The notes under the pieces were generated by a model, which saw only the letters and a program-made list of their open reading frames with translations, was not told where the DNA came from and did not search any database. A program made the position numbers and the translations under genes. Shown one piece after another: positions 17,824 to 25,899 of a stretch of 64,000 bases of DNA; within the stretch, counting starts at the first letter, position 1, and every line of letters starts with the position of its first letter. Where the stretch lies: the NCBI RefSeq assembly GCF_025210605.1, contig NZ_JAOARI010000017.1:186001-250000 (forward strand), given 5' to 3'. Source of the stretch: Halodesulfovibrio sp. GTDB lineage: Bacteria > Desulfobacterota > Desulfovibrionia > Desulfovibrionales > Desulfovibrionaceae.

Positions 17824-18519
17824 ATGAAAAAGATCGGGTTGATAGGCGGAATGAGCTGGGAGTCTACTGTTACATACTACCGACTACTCAATGAAGGCGT
17901 GCGTGAACGGCTCGGCGGTTTGCATTCATGTCGTATTCTTATGGAAAGTGTTGATTTTTCAGAATACGAAACACTGATGCAAAAAGATGACTGGGAAGGA
18001 ATCGGCAATAAGCTCACACAAACTGCACTCAATACCGAGGCAGCTGGTGCGGATATGCTTCTTATCGGCGCGAACACTATGCATATGGCAGCTGACACGG
18101 TTCAGAGTTCATTAGAAATTCCTCTCATCCATATTGCTGACGCTATCGCAGAAAAGGCAAAAGAGCTTAATGTACAGAAGCTTGGCTTGCTTGGCACTAC
18201 ATTCACTATGGAAAAAGATTTTATCACCCGACCTCTTACAGAAAAATACGGGCTAGACGTTCTTATTCCTGATGAAAAAGCACGGACAGTTATCCACGAT
18301 AGTATCTTTAATGAATTTTGTTACGGAAAATTCATTAGCAGCACTCGTGAAAAATACATCCGTATAATTCAGCAGCTTGAGCGTGATGGCGCTGAGGCAA
18401 TTATCCTAGGCTGTACTGAAATAGCCCTGCTCGTTAAGCCGACAGATTGCAATATACCACTTATTGATACGGTACAGGCACATGTTGATGCTGCTCTCAA
18501 CGCAGCGCTCGGTGAATAA
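17824..18519 (+). CDS. Aspartate/glutamate racemase family protein (YgeA/RacX type)
   Basis: This 231-residue protein belongs to the PLP-independent amino-acid racemases. The N-terminal GLIGGMSWESTVTYY and the downstream GLLGTTFTMEKDF and GCTEIALL are typical of the YgeA branch. These enzymes normally use two cysteines. The second is present in GCTEI near residue 198, but the first is lost: the sequence reads LIGANTMH where YgeA has LCTNTMH. Some characterised relatives lacking the first cysteine racemise in only one direction, so activity may be altered. AAAGGA precedes the start. The gene is single and ends at a terminator shared with the convergent permease gene. Confidence 0.88.
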   Translation: MKKIGLIGGMSWESTVTYYRLLNEGVRERLGGLHSCRILMESVDFSEYETLMQKDDWEGIGNKLTQTALNTEAAGADMLLIGANTMHMAADTVQSSLEIPLIHIADAIAEKAKELNVQKLGLLGTTFTMEKDFITRPLTEKYGLDVLIPDEKARTVIHDSIFNEFCYGKFISSTREKYIRIIQQLERDGAEAIILGCTEIALLVKPTDCNIPLIDTVQAHVDAALNAALGE

Positions 18520-18561
18520 AAACGCTTATAACATCTTATTCTGTCAGCATATTTGAAAAAC

Positions 18562-18593
18562 AAAAAAGCCACGCTTTCAAGCGTGGCTTTTTG
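18562..18593. terminator. Bidirectional terminator between racemase and permease genes
   Basis: AAGCCACGC and GCGTGGCTT form a 9 bp stem with a short loop, preceded by AAAAAA and followed by TTTT. Confidence 0.9.
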
Positions 18594-18613
18594 CATCTAT
18601 AACTATCAATAAA

Positions 18614-19705
18614 TTAGTGACATCCGCAGGAAGCACCATGCTGATTTCCACGCCCGACATACTGCCTACCCACAAGGATAAGTAATAAAATCGCAGATAC
18701 ATAGGCGATAATTCCATGCTGATGCGCTTCGACATCATTAATCCATGAAAAAACTGAAAGACCAAGTTTTGCGTACAACCAGTTCACGGCAAGACCAAGA
18801 ATGACGGATGTTACCGCAATGGAACTTACGTAAATAAAGGCTACACGTTTACCGAGAGTCTGCGCTACGACAGTGATGGTTGCAGCGTTTGTTGCTGGTC
18901 CTGCTAACAGAAACACCAACGCACCACCCGGAGAAAGTCCTTTAAGTGCCAATGCGGCGGCAATAGGTGTCGATGCCGTTGCACAGACGTACATAGGCAC
19001 ACCAATGACTACCATTAGAATCATACTCAAAAGTCCGTCACCCACATATTCCTGAAAGAATGTAACCGGCAGGAATGTAGAGACAACAGCAGCGATAAGT
19101 ATACCAATCAACAGCCATTTTCCGATATCAGCAACCAGCTCTCCAAAAGCGAACTGCATACCGGTCATAAATTTTTCTGTAAACTTTGACCCAGTGGATT
19201 TTGAAGAACAACAGCCAGAAGTGCACTCTTCTTTCTTTAAGGTCGTCGGTGCGAAATTAAGCGGAGTGAACTCCACTTTGCCCGGTTTTGGTTTTTCGGG
19301 AAACATATCAACCAGTGTTCCAGCAGTCAGTGCGGATATAAATGCTGCCACCGGACGGACAATAGTCATAATAGGGTCAAGCAACGCGTAGGTAATCGCT
19401 ATTGAATCCACTCCGGTTTCGGGAGTAGAGATCATAAACGATGTCGTTGCTCCCTTACTTGCACCCTGTTGACGCAGTCCCGCTGCTGCCGGAATAACCC
19501 CGCAGGAACAAAGCGGTAAGGGAACGCCGAACATAGACGCCTTAACAACTGCCCCTTTTTTATTGCTACCAAGGTGGCGGGCAACAAAGTCATCCGGCAA
19601 AAATCCTTTAAGAAGCCCTGCGACAAAGAAACCGAAAAGAACGTATGGTGCGGCTTCAAGCAGTATGTCCCATACTTCGGCAAAGTATTGTATTACAATT
19701 TCCAT
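18614..19705 (-). CDS. SO_0444/ArsP-like permease (DUF318 family), probable metal or metalloid efflux
   Basis: From the ATG at 19705 the product is 363 residues with about eight membrane segments. The region PLPLCSCGVIPAAAGLRQQGASKGATTSF and the later GVPMYVCATASTPIAAAL are signatures of the DUF318 permeases, which include ArsP (organoarsenical export) and the SO_0444 Cu/Zn-type branch. I favour the latter because of the central cysteine cluster CTSGCCSSK and the C-terminal tail with His and CGCH, both possible metal ligands. A promoter with a palindrome at its start point lies just upstream. AGAGGT precedes the ATG. The metal exported is not known. Confidence 0.85.
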   Translation of the reverse strand: MEIVIQYFAEVWDILLEAAPYVLFGFFVAGLLKGFLPDDFVARHLGSNKKGAVVKASMFGVPLPLCSCGVIPAAAGLRQQGASKGATTSFMISTPETGVDSIAITYALLDPIMTIVRPVAAFISALTAGTLVDMFPEKPKPGKVEFTPLNFAPTTLKKEECTSGCCSSKSTGSKFTEKFMTGMQFAFGELVADIGKWLLIGILIAAVVSTFLPVTFFQEYVGDGLLSMILMVVIGVPMYVCATASTPIAAALALKGLSPGGALVFLLAGPATNAATITVVAQTLGKRVAFIYVSSIAVTSVILGLAVNWLYAKLGLSVFSWINDVEAHQHGIIAYVSAILLLILVGRQYVGRGNQHGASCGCH

Positions 19706-19730
19706 AGTTACCTCTGAAAAAGCATTACAC

Positions 19731-19746
19731 ATGAATACGTGTTCAT
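19731..19746. promoter_or_regulatory. Palindromic operator candidate in front of the permease gene
   Basis: ATGAATACGTGTTCAT is symmetric at 14 of 16 positions and resembles operators of ArsR/SmtB metal-responsive repressors (ATGAA...TTCAT). It lies just downstream of a good -35/-10 pair and 26 bases before the permease start codon. No ArsR gene is in the window. Confidence 0.45.
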
Positions 19747-19749
19747 ATG

Positions 19750-19778
19750 TAATTAAAACAGAAGGCTCAGCCGGTCAA
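19750..19778 (-). promoter_or_regulatory. Sigma-70-type promoter of the permease gene
   Basis: On the minus strand TTGACC (19778-19773) and TAATTA (19755-19750) are separated by 17 bases, which is near-consensus spacing. The palindrome at 19731-19746 covers the expected transcription start. Confidence 0.55.
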
Positions 19779-19820
19779 GATTGAAAAAAATTATTTTTGA
19801 AAATAGGATTCAATTAAACA

Positions 19821-19853
19821 AAAAAAGGACATCAAAAATGATGTCCTTTTTAA
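19821..19853 (-). terminator. Terminator of the lysozyme-like gene
   Basis: The stem AAAGGACATCA / TGATGTCCTTT is followed on the minus strand by a T run. It is the second of two nearly identical hairpins downstream of the gene ending at 20099. Confidence 0.8.
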
Positions 19854-19970
19854 ATGATAACAATCTGAATCTATTATAGAAAAAGAGAGTACCGCGTCAT
19901 ACAAGATTACTGCTGCAACGCCATTTATTTACCAAAACAACACTGCAACATGCAGACTAGCCATCAATCT

Positions 19971-19999
19971 GAAAGGACATCAAAGGTGATGTCCTTTCG
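19971..19999 (-). repeat. Second copy of the terminator hairpin, without a T run
   Basis: GAAAGGACATCA and TGATGTCCTTTC repeat the arms of the hairpin at 19821-19853, about 150 bases away, but no U run follows. It could be a duplicated terminator that has decayed or an mRNA 3' end stabiliser. Confidence 0.6.
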
Positions 20000-20098
20000 A
20001 TACCTATAGTCATAACAGGCTCCGTCTACTTATTGACACATGATGAGCTTTGTAAACTCAATCCGCTGTCATTCTTCTGAGCGCGGCATTATAATACA

Positions 20099-21229
20099 CT
20101 ACGCAAGCATAGCTAAAGCAGCACTTAACTCAGCATTCAACCTGTTTTGTACACCAGATCGAACAAGTGGAGATGAGGTTACAAATTCAGTATGACGCTG
20201 TGCATAAACATTCTTAATAAATGTTTCCTGCATTTCTTCTGAGAAGCCGCCTGTTTCGCCAAATGCTTTTGCAAATATTTTCACAGCCCCACGAGGACCA
20301 TGCTGCAAAGAGGTGGAAAGCAGAACTTCTTCCATAGCTGTACTCATGGAATCAATATTCATTTTTTCCTGCACAACACGAGCTACCGGCGTAAAATAGC
20401 GTGACTGCATAAATGCATCCTGCATTTTTTCAAACCGTACAGGGTCAATATTGGCTACTTCTTGCCAAGCTGTCGGCATTTCACCCTGCTTGGAACCAGT
20501 ATTTATTTCGCCCGCTGCCCGCAGATGCAATGAGATATCTGAGGCATGCGTATCAAGATACGTCAAAAAATCGTCCATTGTTCCACGTGCAGAAGAGAAC
20601 TGGTACTTACCGTACGAAGTTCCGCCTGTTGCATCGTATCCAATAGCACCAATATTTCCGGCTGCTCCAGATTCAAACATTGCTGCTAACGATCCGCGAA
20701 CATTGGTTTTACCAATAATCACATTTTCAGCTTCATGCTGTTCGCTATCGTCGCTTGAAGCACTGTCAGAAGCTTGAACAACCGTTTCAAGATCACCACG
20801 AACGACTTCGCGGCTCATCATTCCTTCTAAATTAAATGCAACACCAGCGGCAGAAGCTGTTTCGAGCTGATTTTTTTCAGCTGCTTCTGTCAGCATTTTG
20901 AGTGCATTACTTAAAACATTCGGCTTAACAGCTGAAATGTCTATAAAGTTTGCAAGTTGAGAAACATTTCCTAGGTTCGTTTTTGCAGATGAAACCTGCT
21001 CTGTACCAAGCAATCCATAGTATGGAGATTGAATAGGTAGAACAGAATTTCCGGCAGACGAAGACGATGCCATCGCGTCTGCAATTTGCTGCGGTTCTCT
21101 AAGCAAGGCTTCAAAACGGCTTACACCATTGTTTTGTGCAGCATTATCAAGTTTACTCGCACCTGTGCGCCGTTTTGACTGCTGCAGGACTCCCTGCACC
21201 TGCGCCATAGAAATCTGGGTCACAGACAT
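20099..21229 (-). CDS. Lysozyme-like protein, possibly flagellum-associated
   Basis: The 376-residue product has no signal peptide. Residues 1-170 are Ser/Ala/Gln-rich, low in hydrophobic residues and not assignable. The C-terminal part contains MFESGAAGNIGAIGYD followed by GGTSYGKYQFSSARGTM, the kind of Glu-Ser-Gly entry and Gly-Tyr-Gly-Lys-Tyr-Gln segment seen in lysozyme/transglycosylase-type cell-wall hydrolases. The glutamate is the likely catalytic residue. The gene is preceded by a -24/-12 sigma-54 promoter, which often drives flagellar genes. Together with the missing signal peptide this hints at export through the flagellar apparatus, but this is speculation. The fold call is moderate. 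Confidence 0.55.
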   Translation of the reverse strand: MSVTQISMAQVQGVLQQSKRRTGASKLDNAAQNNGVSRFEALLREPQQIADAMASSSSAGNSVLPIQSPYYGLLGTEQVSSAKTNLGNVSQLANFIDISAVKPNVLSNALKMLTEAAEKNQLETASAAGVAFNLEGMMSREVVRGDLETVVQASDSASSDDSEQHEAENVIIGKTNVRGSLAAMFESGAAGNIGAIGYDATGGTSYGKYQFSSARGTMDDFLTYLDTHASDISLHLRAAGEINTGSKQGEMPTAWQEVANIDPVRFEKMQDAFMQSRYFTPVARVVQEKMNIDSMSTAMEEVLLSTSLQHGPRGAVKIFAKAFGETGGFSEEMQETFIKNVYAQRHTEFVTSSPLVRSGVQNRLNAELSAALAMLA

Positions 21230-21678
21230 AGTTTTCCTCCTAAAGCTCCCCCGAGCTTGACAACGTACTCACGTTATTAAGCAAGTAAAATGCCAACCTT
21301 TTAGACTCGTTATAATCCGTGGCTTCCCAGAGGGGCGAGAGTACGTACTCACTGCTGTAATCCAAAACTTTGTCAATAATTTGAAAGTAATTTACTAAAA
21401 ATGGATGCAACACATCGCAAGCAACATTCCTTCAGTCTGTATCATTCCCAAGCTGTGTACTTTTTGTAATATAGAAGCAATGGCAATCCGTTCTCCAATT
21501 TTGCATTGATCTTCAGGAAGATATGCTGTCCGTATTCAGATTTTAGAAAATCGACACTTGACGCTGACAGCATTTGCCGTATCTTCCCCTAACGGAAAAA
21601 CGCTTAGCATCTGGTGCACCTATCTATTGTTGTACGATAGCTGCTGCACCTTAACCACCTTCGGATACAGGACATTCA
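21230..21678. other. Non-coding region between the lysozyme-like gene and topA
   Basis: The left end holds the sigma-54 promoter of the minus-strand gene. A perfect 12-base palindrome GAGTACGTACTC lies at 21339-21350, and AACGTACTCACGTT lies at about 21262-21275. Both contain ACGTACTC and might be a repeated protein-binding site. No gene was found in the remainder, and a clear topA promoter was not identified. Confidence 0.4.
21280..21295 (-). promoter_or_regulatory. Sigma-54 (-24/-12) promoter of the lysozyme-like gene
   Basis: Read on the minus strand the sequence is TGGCAT-TTTAC-TTGCT, which matches the sigma-54 consensus TGGCAC-N5-TTGCT at all but one position with exact spacing. The start codon lies about 50 bases further on. 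Confidence 0.7.
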
Positions 21679-23964
21679 ATGGGAAAAGACCTGATAATTG
21701 TAGAATCACCCGCAAAGGTGAAAACAATCAAAAAGTTTCTTGGCCGTAACTACATGGTTCACGCCAGTGTAGGTCATGTGCGCGATTTGCCAAAAAAAGA
21801 TCTCGGCGTTGACGAAGAAAAAAACTACAAGCCAAAGTATCAGATCATTCAGGGTAAGCAGAAAGTTGTTTCCACACTGAAAGAAGCAGCCGCTAAAGCT
21901 GACCATGTATACCTTGCTCCCGACCCCGACCGCGAAGGTGAAGCGATTGCATGGCATATTGCTGAGATTATCAAAAAAGAAAATCCTAACGCTAAGCGCA
22001 TTCAGTTTAACGAAATTACCGCCCGCGCCGTTCGAGAAGCACTTGAGCACCCAAAAGATTTGAATGAAGATCTATTTGATGCCCAGCAAGCTCGACGCAT
22101 TCTGGATCGTCTTGTTGGTTACAAGCTTTCTCCGCTGCTTTGGAACAAAGTAAAACGCGGTATCTCTGCCGGACGAGTACAATCTGTTGCCTTGCGTCTT
22201 ATTGTTGAGCGCGAAGCAGAGCGCTATGCGTTTACTCCAGAAGAATACTGGGTATTCAAAGCTGAAATGGAAGGTGAAACTCCGCCGCCGTTTAAAGCAG
22301 CATTGCATAAAATTGCAGGTAAAAAAGCAGTTGTACCAAATGAAGAAGCCGCCCTTGCGCTTCAGGAAGCAGTGCTTGCCTCCACAATGACTGTTGAAAA
22401 AGTTGAAGAGAAAAAACGCAGCCGTCAGCCGTTGCCGCCTTTCATCACTTCCACACTTCAGCAGGCAGCAAGTCAGCGACACGGCTATTCTGCAAAACGC
22501 ACCATGTCCATTGCGCAGCGCCTATATGAAGGTGTTGAGCTTGGCGACAAAGGTACAACAGCGCTTATCACGTACATGCGTACTGACTCTGTACGAATTG
22601 CGGACGACGCACGCGACGCTGCAAAAGAATTAATTCTCTCCATGTACGGCGAAGAATACGTTCCGGCAAAGCCGAGATTCTTCAAAACTAAATCCAGTGC
22701 TCAGGATGCTCACGAAGCTATCCGCCCTGTTGATGCTTCCATCACACCGGACTCCGTGCGTAGCCTGCTCCCGCGTGAGCAGCACGCCCTGTACACGCTC
22801 ATCTGGTCACGTTTCATGGCTTCCCAAATGGCTGCTGCGCAGTTCCACGACACCACAGTGACCATCGCAGCCGCTCCGAATCCGACCACAATCAAAGACG
22901 CAGATACGCTTGCAAGCACATGGCGAGTTAAGGGCGAGCGTATGCTCTTCCCTGGCTTCCTTGCTGTTTCTCCGCAGAAGACCAAAGAAGATTCTGTTGA
23001 GTTGCCAAAACTTGAAGCCGGACAAGCCATTCGTCTCATCAAGCTTGATAAAGAACAAAAATTTACGCAGCCGCCAGCCCGCTTCTCTGAAGCGTCACTG
23101 GTACGCGAAATGGAAGAGCTTGGCATCGGGCGTCCTTCCACCTACGCGGCTATTATCTCCACATTAATAGATCGCGGCTATGCACAGCTGGAAGAAAAGA
23201 ACTTTATTCCGACTGATTTAGGACGCGTCGTCTGTCAGCAGCTGGTAAAGCACTTCTCCACTCTTATGGATGTACGTTTTACCGCGCAGATGGAAACACT
23301 GCTTGATAACGTTGCAGAAGGGAAACTCAACTGGACACAGTTGATGACTGACTTCATGAACGATTTCAATCCGACGCTCGAAAAAGCAGCAACGGAAATG
23401 GAGTCCGTGAAGCAGGGACTTGAAACAGACCTTACCTGTTCAGAGTGTGGCAAGCCGATGATGATTAAATTCGGTAAGGCTGGCACATTCCTCGCGTGTT
23501 CCGGCTATCCAGACTGTAAGAACACATCAAACTTTACCCGTGACGACAACGGCAACGTCGTTCTTGTAGAGCGTCCAAAAGAAGAGCTGCAAAAAATGGG
23601 TGAATGCCCTGACTGTGGCAAAGACCTCGTGCTCAAACGCACTCGTACCGGAGGTCGTTTTATTGCATGCACAGGCTACCCAGAATGCAAACACGCCAAG
23701 CCGTTTTCAACAGGCGTCAAATGTCCGCGCTGTAACGAAGGCGAGATTGTCGAAAAATCTTCACGCTCTGGTAAAATCTTCTACTCCTGTAGCAGATACC
23801 CAAAATGTGACTACGCATTGTGGAACTACCCTGTTGAGGAAGAATGTCCACAGTGTGATTCCAAACTTCTGACAATCAAAACAACCAAGGCACGCGGCAA
23901 GCACTTAGCTTGTCCTGAAAAAACATGCCGCTACACCCGCAGCCTTGATGATGATTCTGAATAG
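21679..23964 (+). CDS. topA: DNA topoisomerase I
   Basis: This type IA topoisomerase relaxes negatively supercoiled DNA. The 761-residue protein starts with the Toprim domain (IVESPAKVKTIKKFLG, then the acidic triad in PDPDREGEAIAWH). It has the active-site tyrosine in ITYMRTDS at about residue 299. Its C-terminus carries four zinc-finger modules of the C-x2-C...C-x(4-5)-C type, beginning CSECGK, CPDCGK, CPRCNE and CPQCDS from about residue 580. Length and layout are standard. A terminator lies 65 bases downstream. Confidence 0.98.
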   Translation: MGKDLIIVESPAKVKTIKKFLGRNYMVHASVGHVRDLPKKDLGVDEEKNYKPKYQIIQGKQKVVSTLKEAAAKADHVYLAPDPDREGEAIAWHIAEIIKKENPNAKRIQFNEITARAVREALEHPKDLNEDLFDAQQARRILDRLVGYKLSPLLWNKVKRGISAGRVQSVALRLIVEREAERYAFTPEEYWVFKAEMEGETPPPFKAALHKIAGKKAVVPNEEAALALQEAVLASTMTVEKVEEKKRSRQPLPPFITSTLQQAASQRHGYSAKRTMSIAQRLYEGVELGDKGTTALITYMRTDSVRIADDARDAAKELILSMYGEEYVPAKPRFFKTKSSAQDAHEAIRPVDASITPDSVRSLLPREQHALYTLIWSRFMASQMAAAQFHDTTVTIAAAPNPTTIKDADTLASTWRVKGERMLFPGFLAVSPQKTKEDSVELPKLEAGQAIRLIKLDKEQKFTQPPARFSEASLVREMEELGIGRPSTYAAIISTLIDRGYAQLEEKNFIPTDLGRVVCQQLVKHFSTLMDVRFTAQMETLLDNVAEGKLNWTQLMTDFMNDFNPTLEKAATEMESVKQGLETDLTCSECGKPMMIKFGKAGTFLACSGYPDCKNTSNFTRDDNGNVVLVERPKEELQKMGECPDCGKDLVLKRTRTGGRFIACTGYPECKHAKPFSTGVKCPRCNEGEIVEKSSRSGKIFYSCSRYPKCDYALWNYPVEEECPQCDSKLLTIKTTKARGKHLACPEKTCRYTRSLDDDSE

Positions 23965-24029
23965 AATCAATTGTTGTTGAGTAAACAAGGCATAAATACC
24001 TGAACTCTCAGCACAGACAAAAAATTAAC

Positions 24030-24072
24030 AAAAGCCGCCCAAGCACATACAATGCTTGGGCGGCTTTTTGTG
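24030..24072 (+). terminator. Intrinsic terminator after topA
   Basis: AAGCCGCCCAAGC pairs with GCTTGGGCGGCTT over 13 bp and is followed by TTTTGTG. An A-rich tract lies before it. Confidence 0.92.
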
Positions 24073-24148
24073 TAATTCCCTAGTACAATTCTAGGAAACC
24101 AACTCAACGATACGCAACAAAAAAACAATACTCTATTTGGAGATTGTC

Positions 24149-24299
24149 TTTTTTATCCCCACGGACGTGGGGAACACCTCAAACAGTAAACATAGTCCAT
24201 CAAGCGTACCGGTTCATCCCCACTTGTGTGGGGAACACTTCGTGTGTAATTCGCCGCTCTAATGAAGCAGCGGTTCATCCCCACGGGGGTGGGGAACAC
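24149..24299 (-). CRISPR. Three-repeat CRISPR array with type I-E-like repeats, no cas genes nearby
   Basis: Three 29-base repeats at 24149-24177, 24210-24238 and 24271-24299 are separated by two 32-base spacers, exactly the I-E geometry. On the minus strand the repeat reads GTGTTCCCCAC-NNNN-GTGGGGATGAACCG. Each copy has a different four-base loop (read on plus: GGAC, TTGT, GGGG), while the CCCCAC/GTGGGG stem is constant. The copy at 24149 has lost its last bases (TTTTTT where the others have CGGTTC), as expected for the leader-distal end. The AT-rich segment from 24300 would then be the leader. The neighbours are topA and a transporter, so this is an orphan array. Confidence 0.93.
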
Positions 24300-24411
24300 T
24301 CTTTCGGTAACACACTAAAGATAAAGAAGAAAAATCGCCACATAAATTCTACCGACAAAAAACAAACAATTTTTAAAAAATCAGAAGTTATTATCCTAGA
24401 AAGACAGAGAG
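24300..24411 (-). other. Probable CRISPR leader (AT-rich)
   Basis: This stretch is rich in A and T and lies next to the best-preserved repeat, on the side where an I-E leader should be. It also contains the upstream region of the plus-strand transporter gene. Confidence 0.45.
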
Positions 24412-25614
24412 ATGACACGCTATTCTTGCGGTATGTCAGATTCTGCACTCCCCAATCCTCTCAAGGATAAAAACCTGCTGCTCTCGCTTGGTTTAATCAT
24501 TTTTATCCAGCTGGGTATTTCCAGCATCATTCCTATTCTTCCACTTATGAGCGATGAATTGGGGCTTTCGCTTGGCAAGGTGAGTCTTGTAGTAGCAGCC
24601 TATACGATGCCAAGCATTTTTTTGACACCCTTTGCCGGGTATCTTGCAGATCGATTCGGCAGAAAAGAAATTCTTATTCCAAGCTTACTTTTTTACTCTA
24701 TCACCGGAACGGGATGTGCGCTTGCACCATCATTTAGTATGCTGATCTGGCTTCGGCTATTACAGGGTATAAGCGTGGCAACGTTTGGCGTACTTTTTTC
24801 CACGATCATCGGAGACCTATATTCAGGCAAAGAACGTGTCAGAAACATGGGCTATATCACCACAACATTCAGCGCCTGCACAGCCGTAATTCCACTTGCA
24901 GGAGGCTTGCTGGCGCTCATACACTGGCGGCTTCCCTTTGCATTGCCTATTTTTGGATTTGTATATGCAAATCTTGCGTTCAAACATCTTTATGTACCCA
25001 ATCCAAACCATACACCAGACACCCGTAGCTATCTCGCAAACATAAAAAAATCTCTGTTCTTACATCATGGTCTGATATTGTATTCAATTACACTACTGGC
25101 AAGCGCAGGCAGCTTCGGTGCATATCAAATATACATGCCCAAGCTGGTAAATGTCGCCTTTTCTGGAAGTCCCGCACAAATCGGCAGCATACTCACGCTT
25201 TCAGCGTTGGTATCAGGTGTTATTTCGACACAACTCGTTGCCATCAACACCCTGTTTTCAAAGCGCAGTATGCTACTGGCATCCTTTATTCTCTATATAA
25301 TAAGTATGGGAATGATGCCATTTGCTGGCACATATTGGGGGCTAGCTATACCTATGGCGTTAAGCGGATTGGCTCAGGGCATGTCGTACAGTACAATACT
25401 GATGTTTCTTTCCGAAGCATCCAGCGCAGCACAGCGCGGAAGCATTATGGCAATCAATGCCAGTATGCTCACACTAGGACAATCAATTGCACCATATATA
25501 CTACTGCTACCGTACATGGCGGGCGGAACAGCATGGGCATTTATCACCGCTGCCAGCATTATGGCAGGATGTGTATGGCTTGCTCTACGGCTTCCACAAA
25601 CGCATAGGCAGTGA
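24412..25614 (+). CDS. MFS transporter, Bcr/CflA-like drug efflux type
   Basis: The 400-residue protein has about twelve membrane segments and the MFS signature AGYLADRFGRKE between segments 2 and 3. The first segment with IQLGISSIIPILPLM and the early SEDL-type loop resemble the Bcr/CflA multidrug exporters, although substrate cannot be told from the sequence. The start is uncertain: the ATG at 24412 follows a GA-rich stretch, and the ATG at 24433 would remove seven residues. No regulator or periplasmic partner is adjacent. Confidence 0.85.
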   Translation: MTRYSCGMSDSALPNPLKDKNLLLSLGLIIFIQLGISSIIPILPLMSDELGLSLGKVSLVVAAYTMPSIFLTPFAGYLADRFGRKEILIPSLLFYSITGTGCALAPSFSMLIWLRLLQGISVATFGVLFSTIIGDLYSGKERVRNMGYITTTFSACTAVIPLAGGLLALIHWRLPFALPIFGFVYANLAFKHLYVPNPNHTPDTRSYLANIKKSLFLHHGLILYSITLLASAGSFGAYQIYMPKLVNVAFSGSPAQIGSILTLSALVSGVISTQLVAINTLFSKRSMLLASFILYIISMGMMPFAGTYWGLAIPMALSGLAQGMSYSTILMFLSEASSAAQRGSIMAINASMLTLGQSIAPYILLLPYMAGGTAWAFITAASIMAGCVWLALRLPQTHRQ

Positions 25615-25777
25615 ATATGGCTACAAAGAGCACTGTGCACGAACAGTATCGCACAATGTTCTGCAAGCACATTGTCCGCGCATGCTTCAACACATCTCAA
25701 GATTGCTGTGATATGGGGAATAGAAGAATGGATAGCTCTATCTAGCAACCGCCGCTGAAGACGATTTATGCGCCAGA

Positions 25778-25861
25778 TAATACCTTACGGCTTGCTGTGC
25801 TGAACCTAGGTAAGTTCTCGGAGGGGGGGAGAATACACAACAAGCCGTAAAGGTAGTATTA
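25778..25861. repeat. Long inverted repeat of unknown role
   Basis: The arms 25778-25799 and 25836-25861 match over TAATAC, TACGGCTTG and TGTG, interrupted by a four-base bulge and one mismatch. The 36-base centre is G-rich and contains GGAGGGGGG. No T run follows on either strand, so it is not a typical terminator. It sits between the 3' ends of the convergent transporter and YbjQ-like genes. Confidence 0.6.
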
Positions 25862-25899
25862 CGCTGCCAAATGTGAAACAACCATTTGGAGGCGTATAG

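Noticed and set aside
24144-24470. A 108-codon frame reading FIPTCVGNT and HPHGGGEH
   Set aside because: It is a translation through the CRISPR repeats, a well-known false protein.
25617-25745. A 42-codon frame with four cysteines after the MFS gene
   Set aside because: No ribosome binding site, no recognisable sequence, and it overlaps nothing conserved; coding status cannot be supported.
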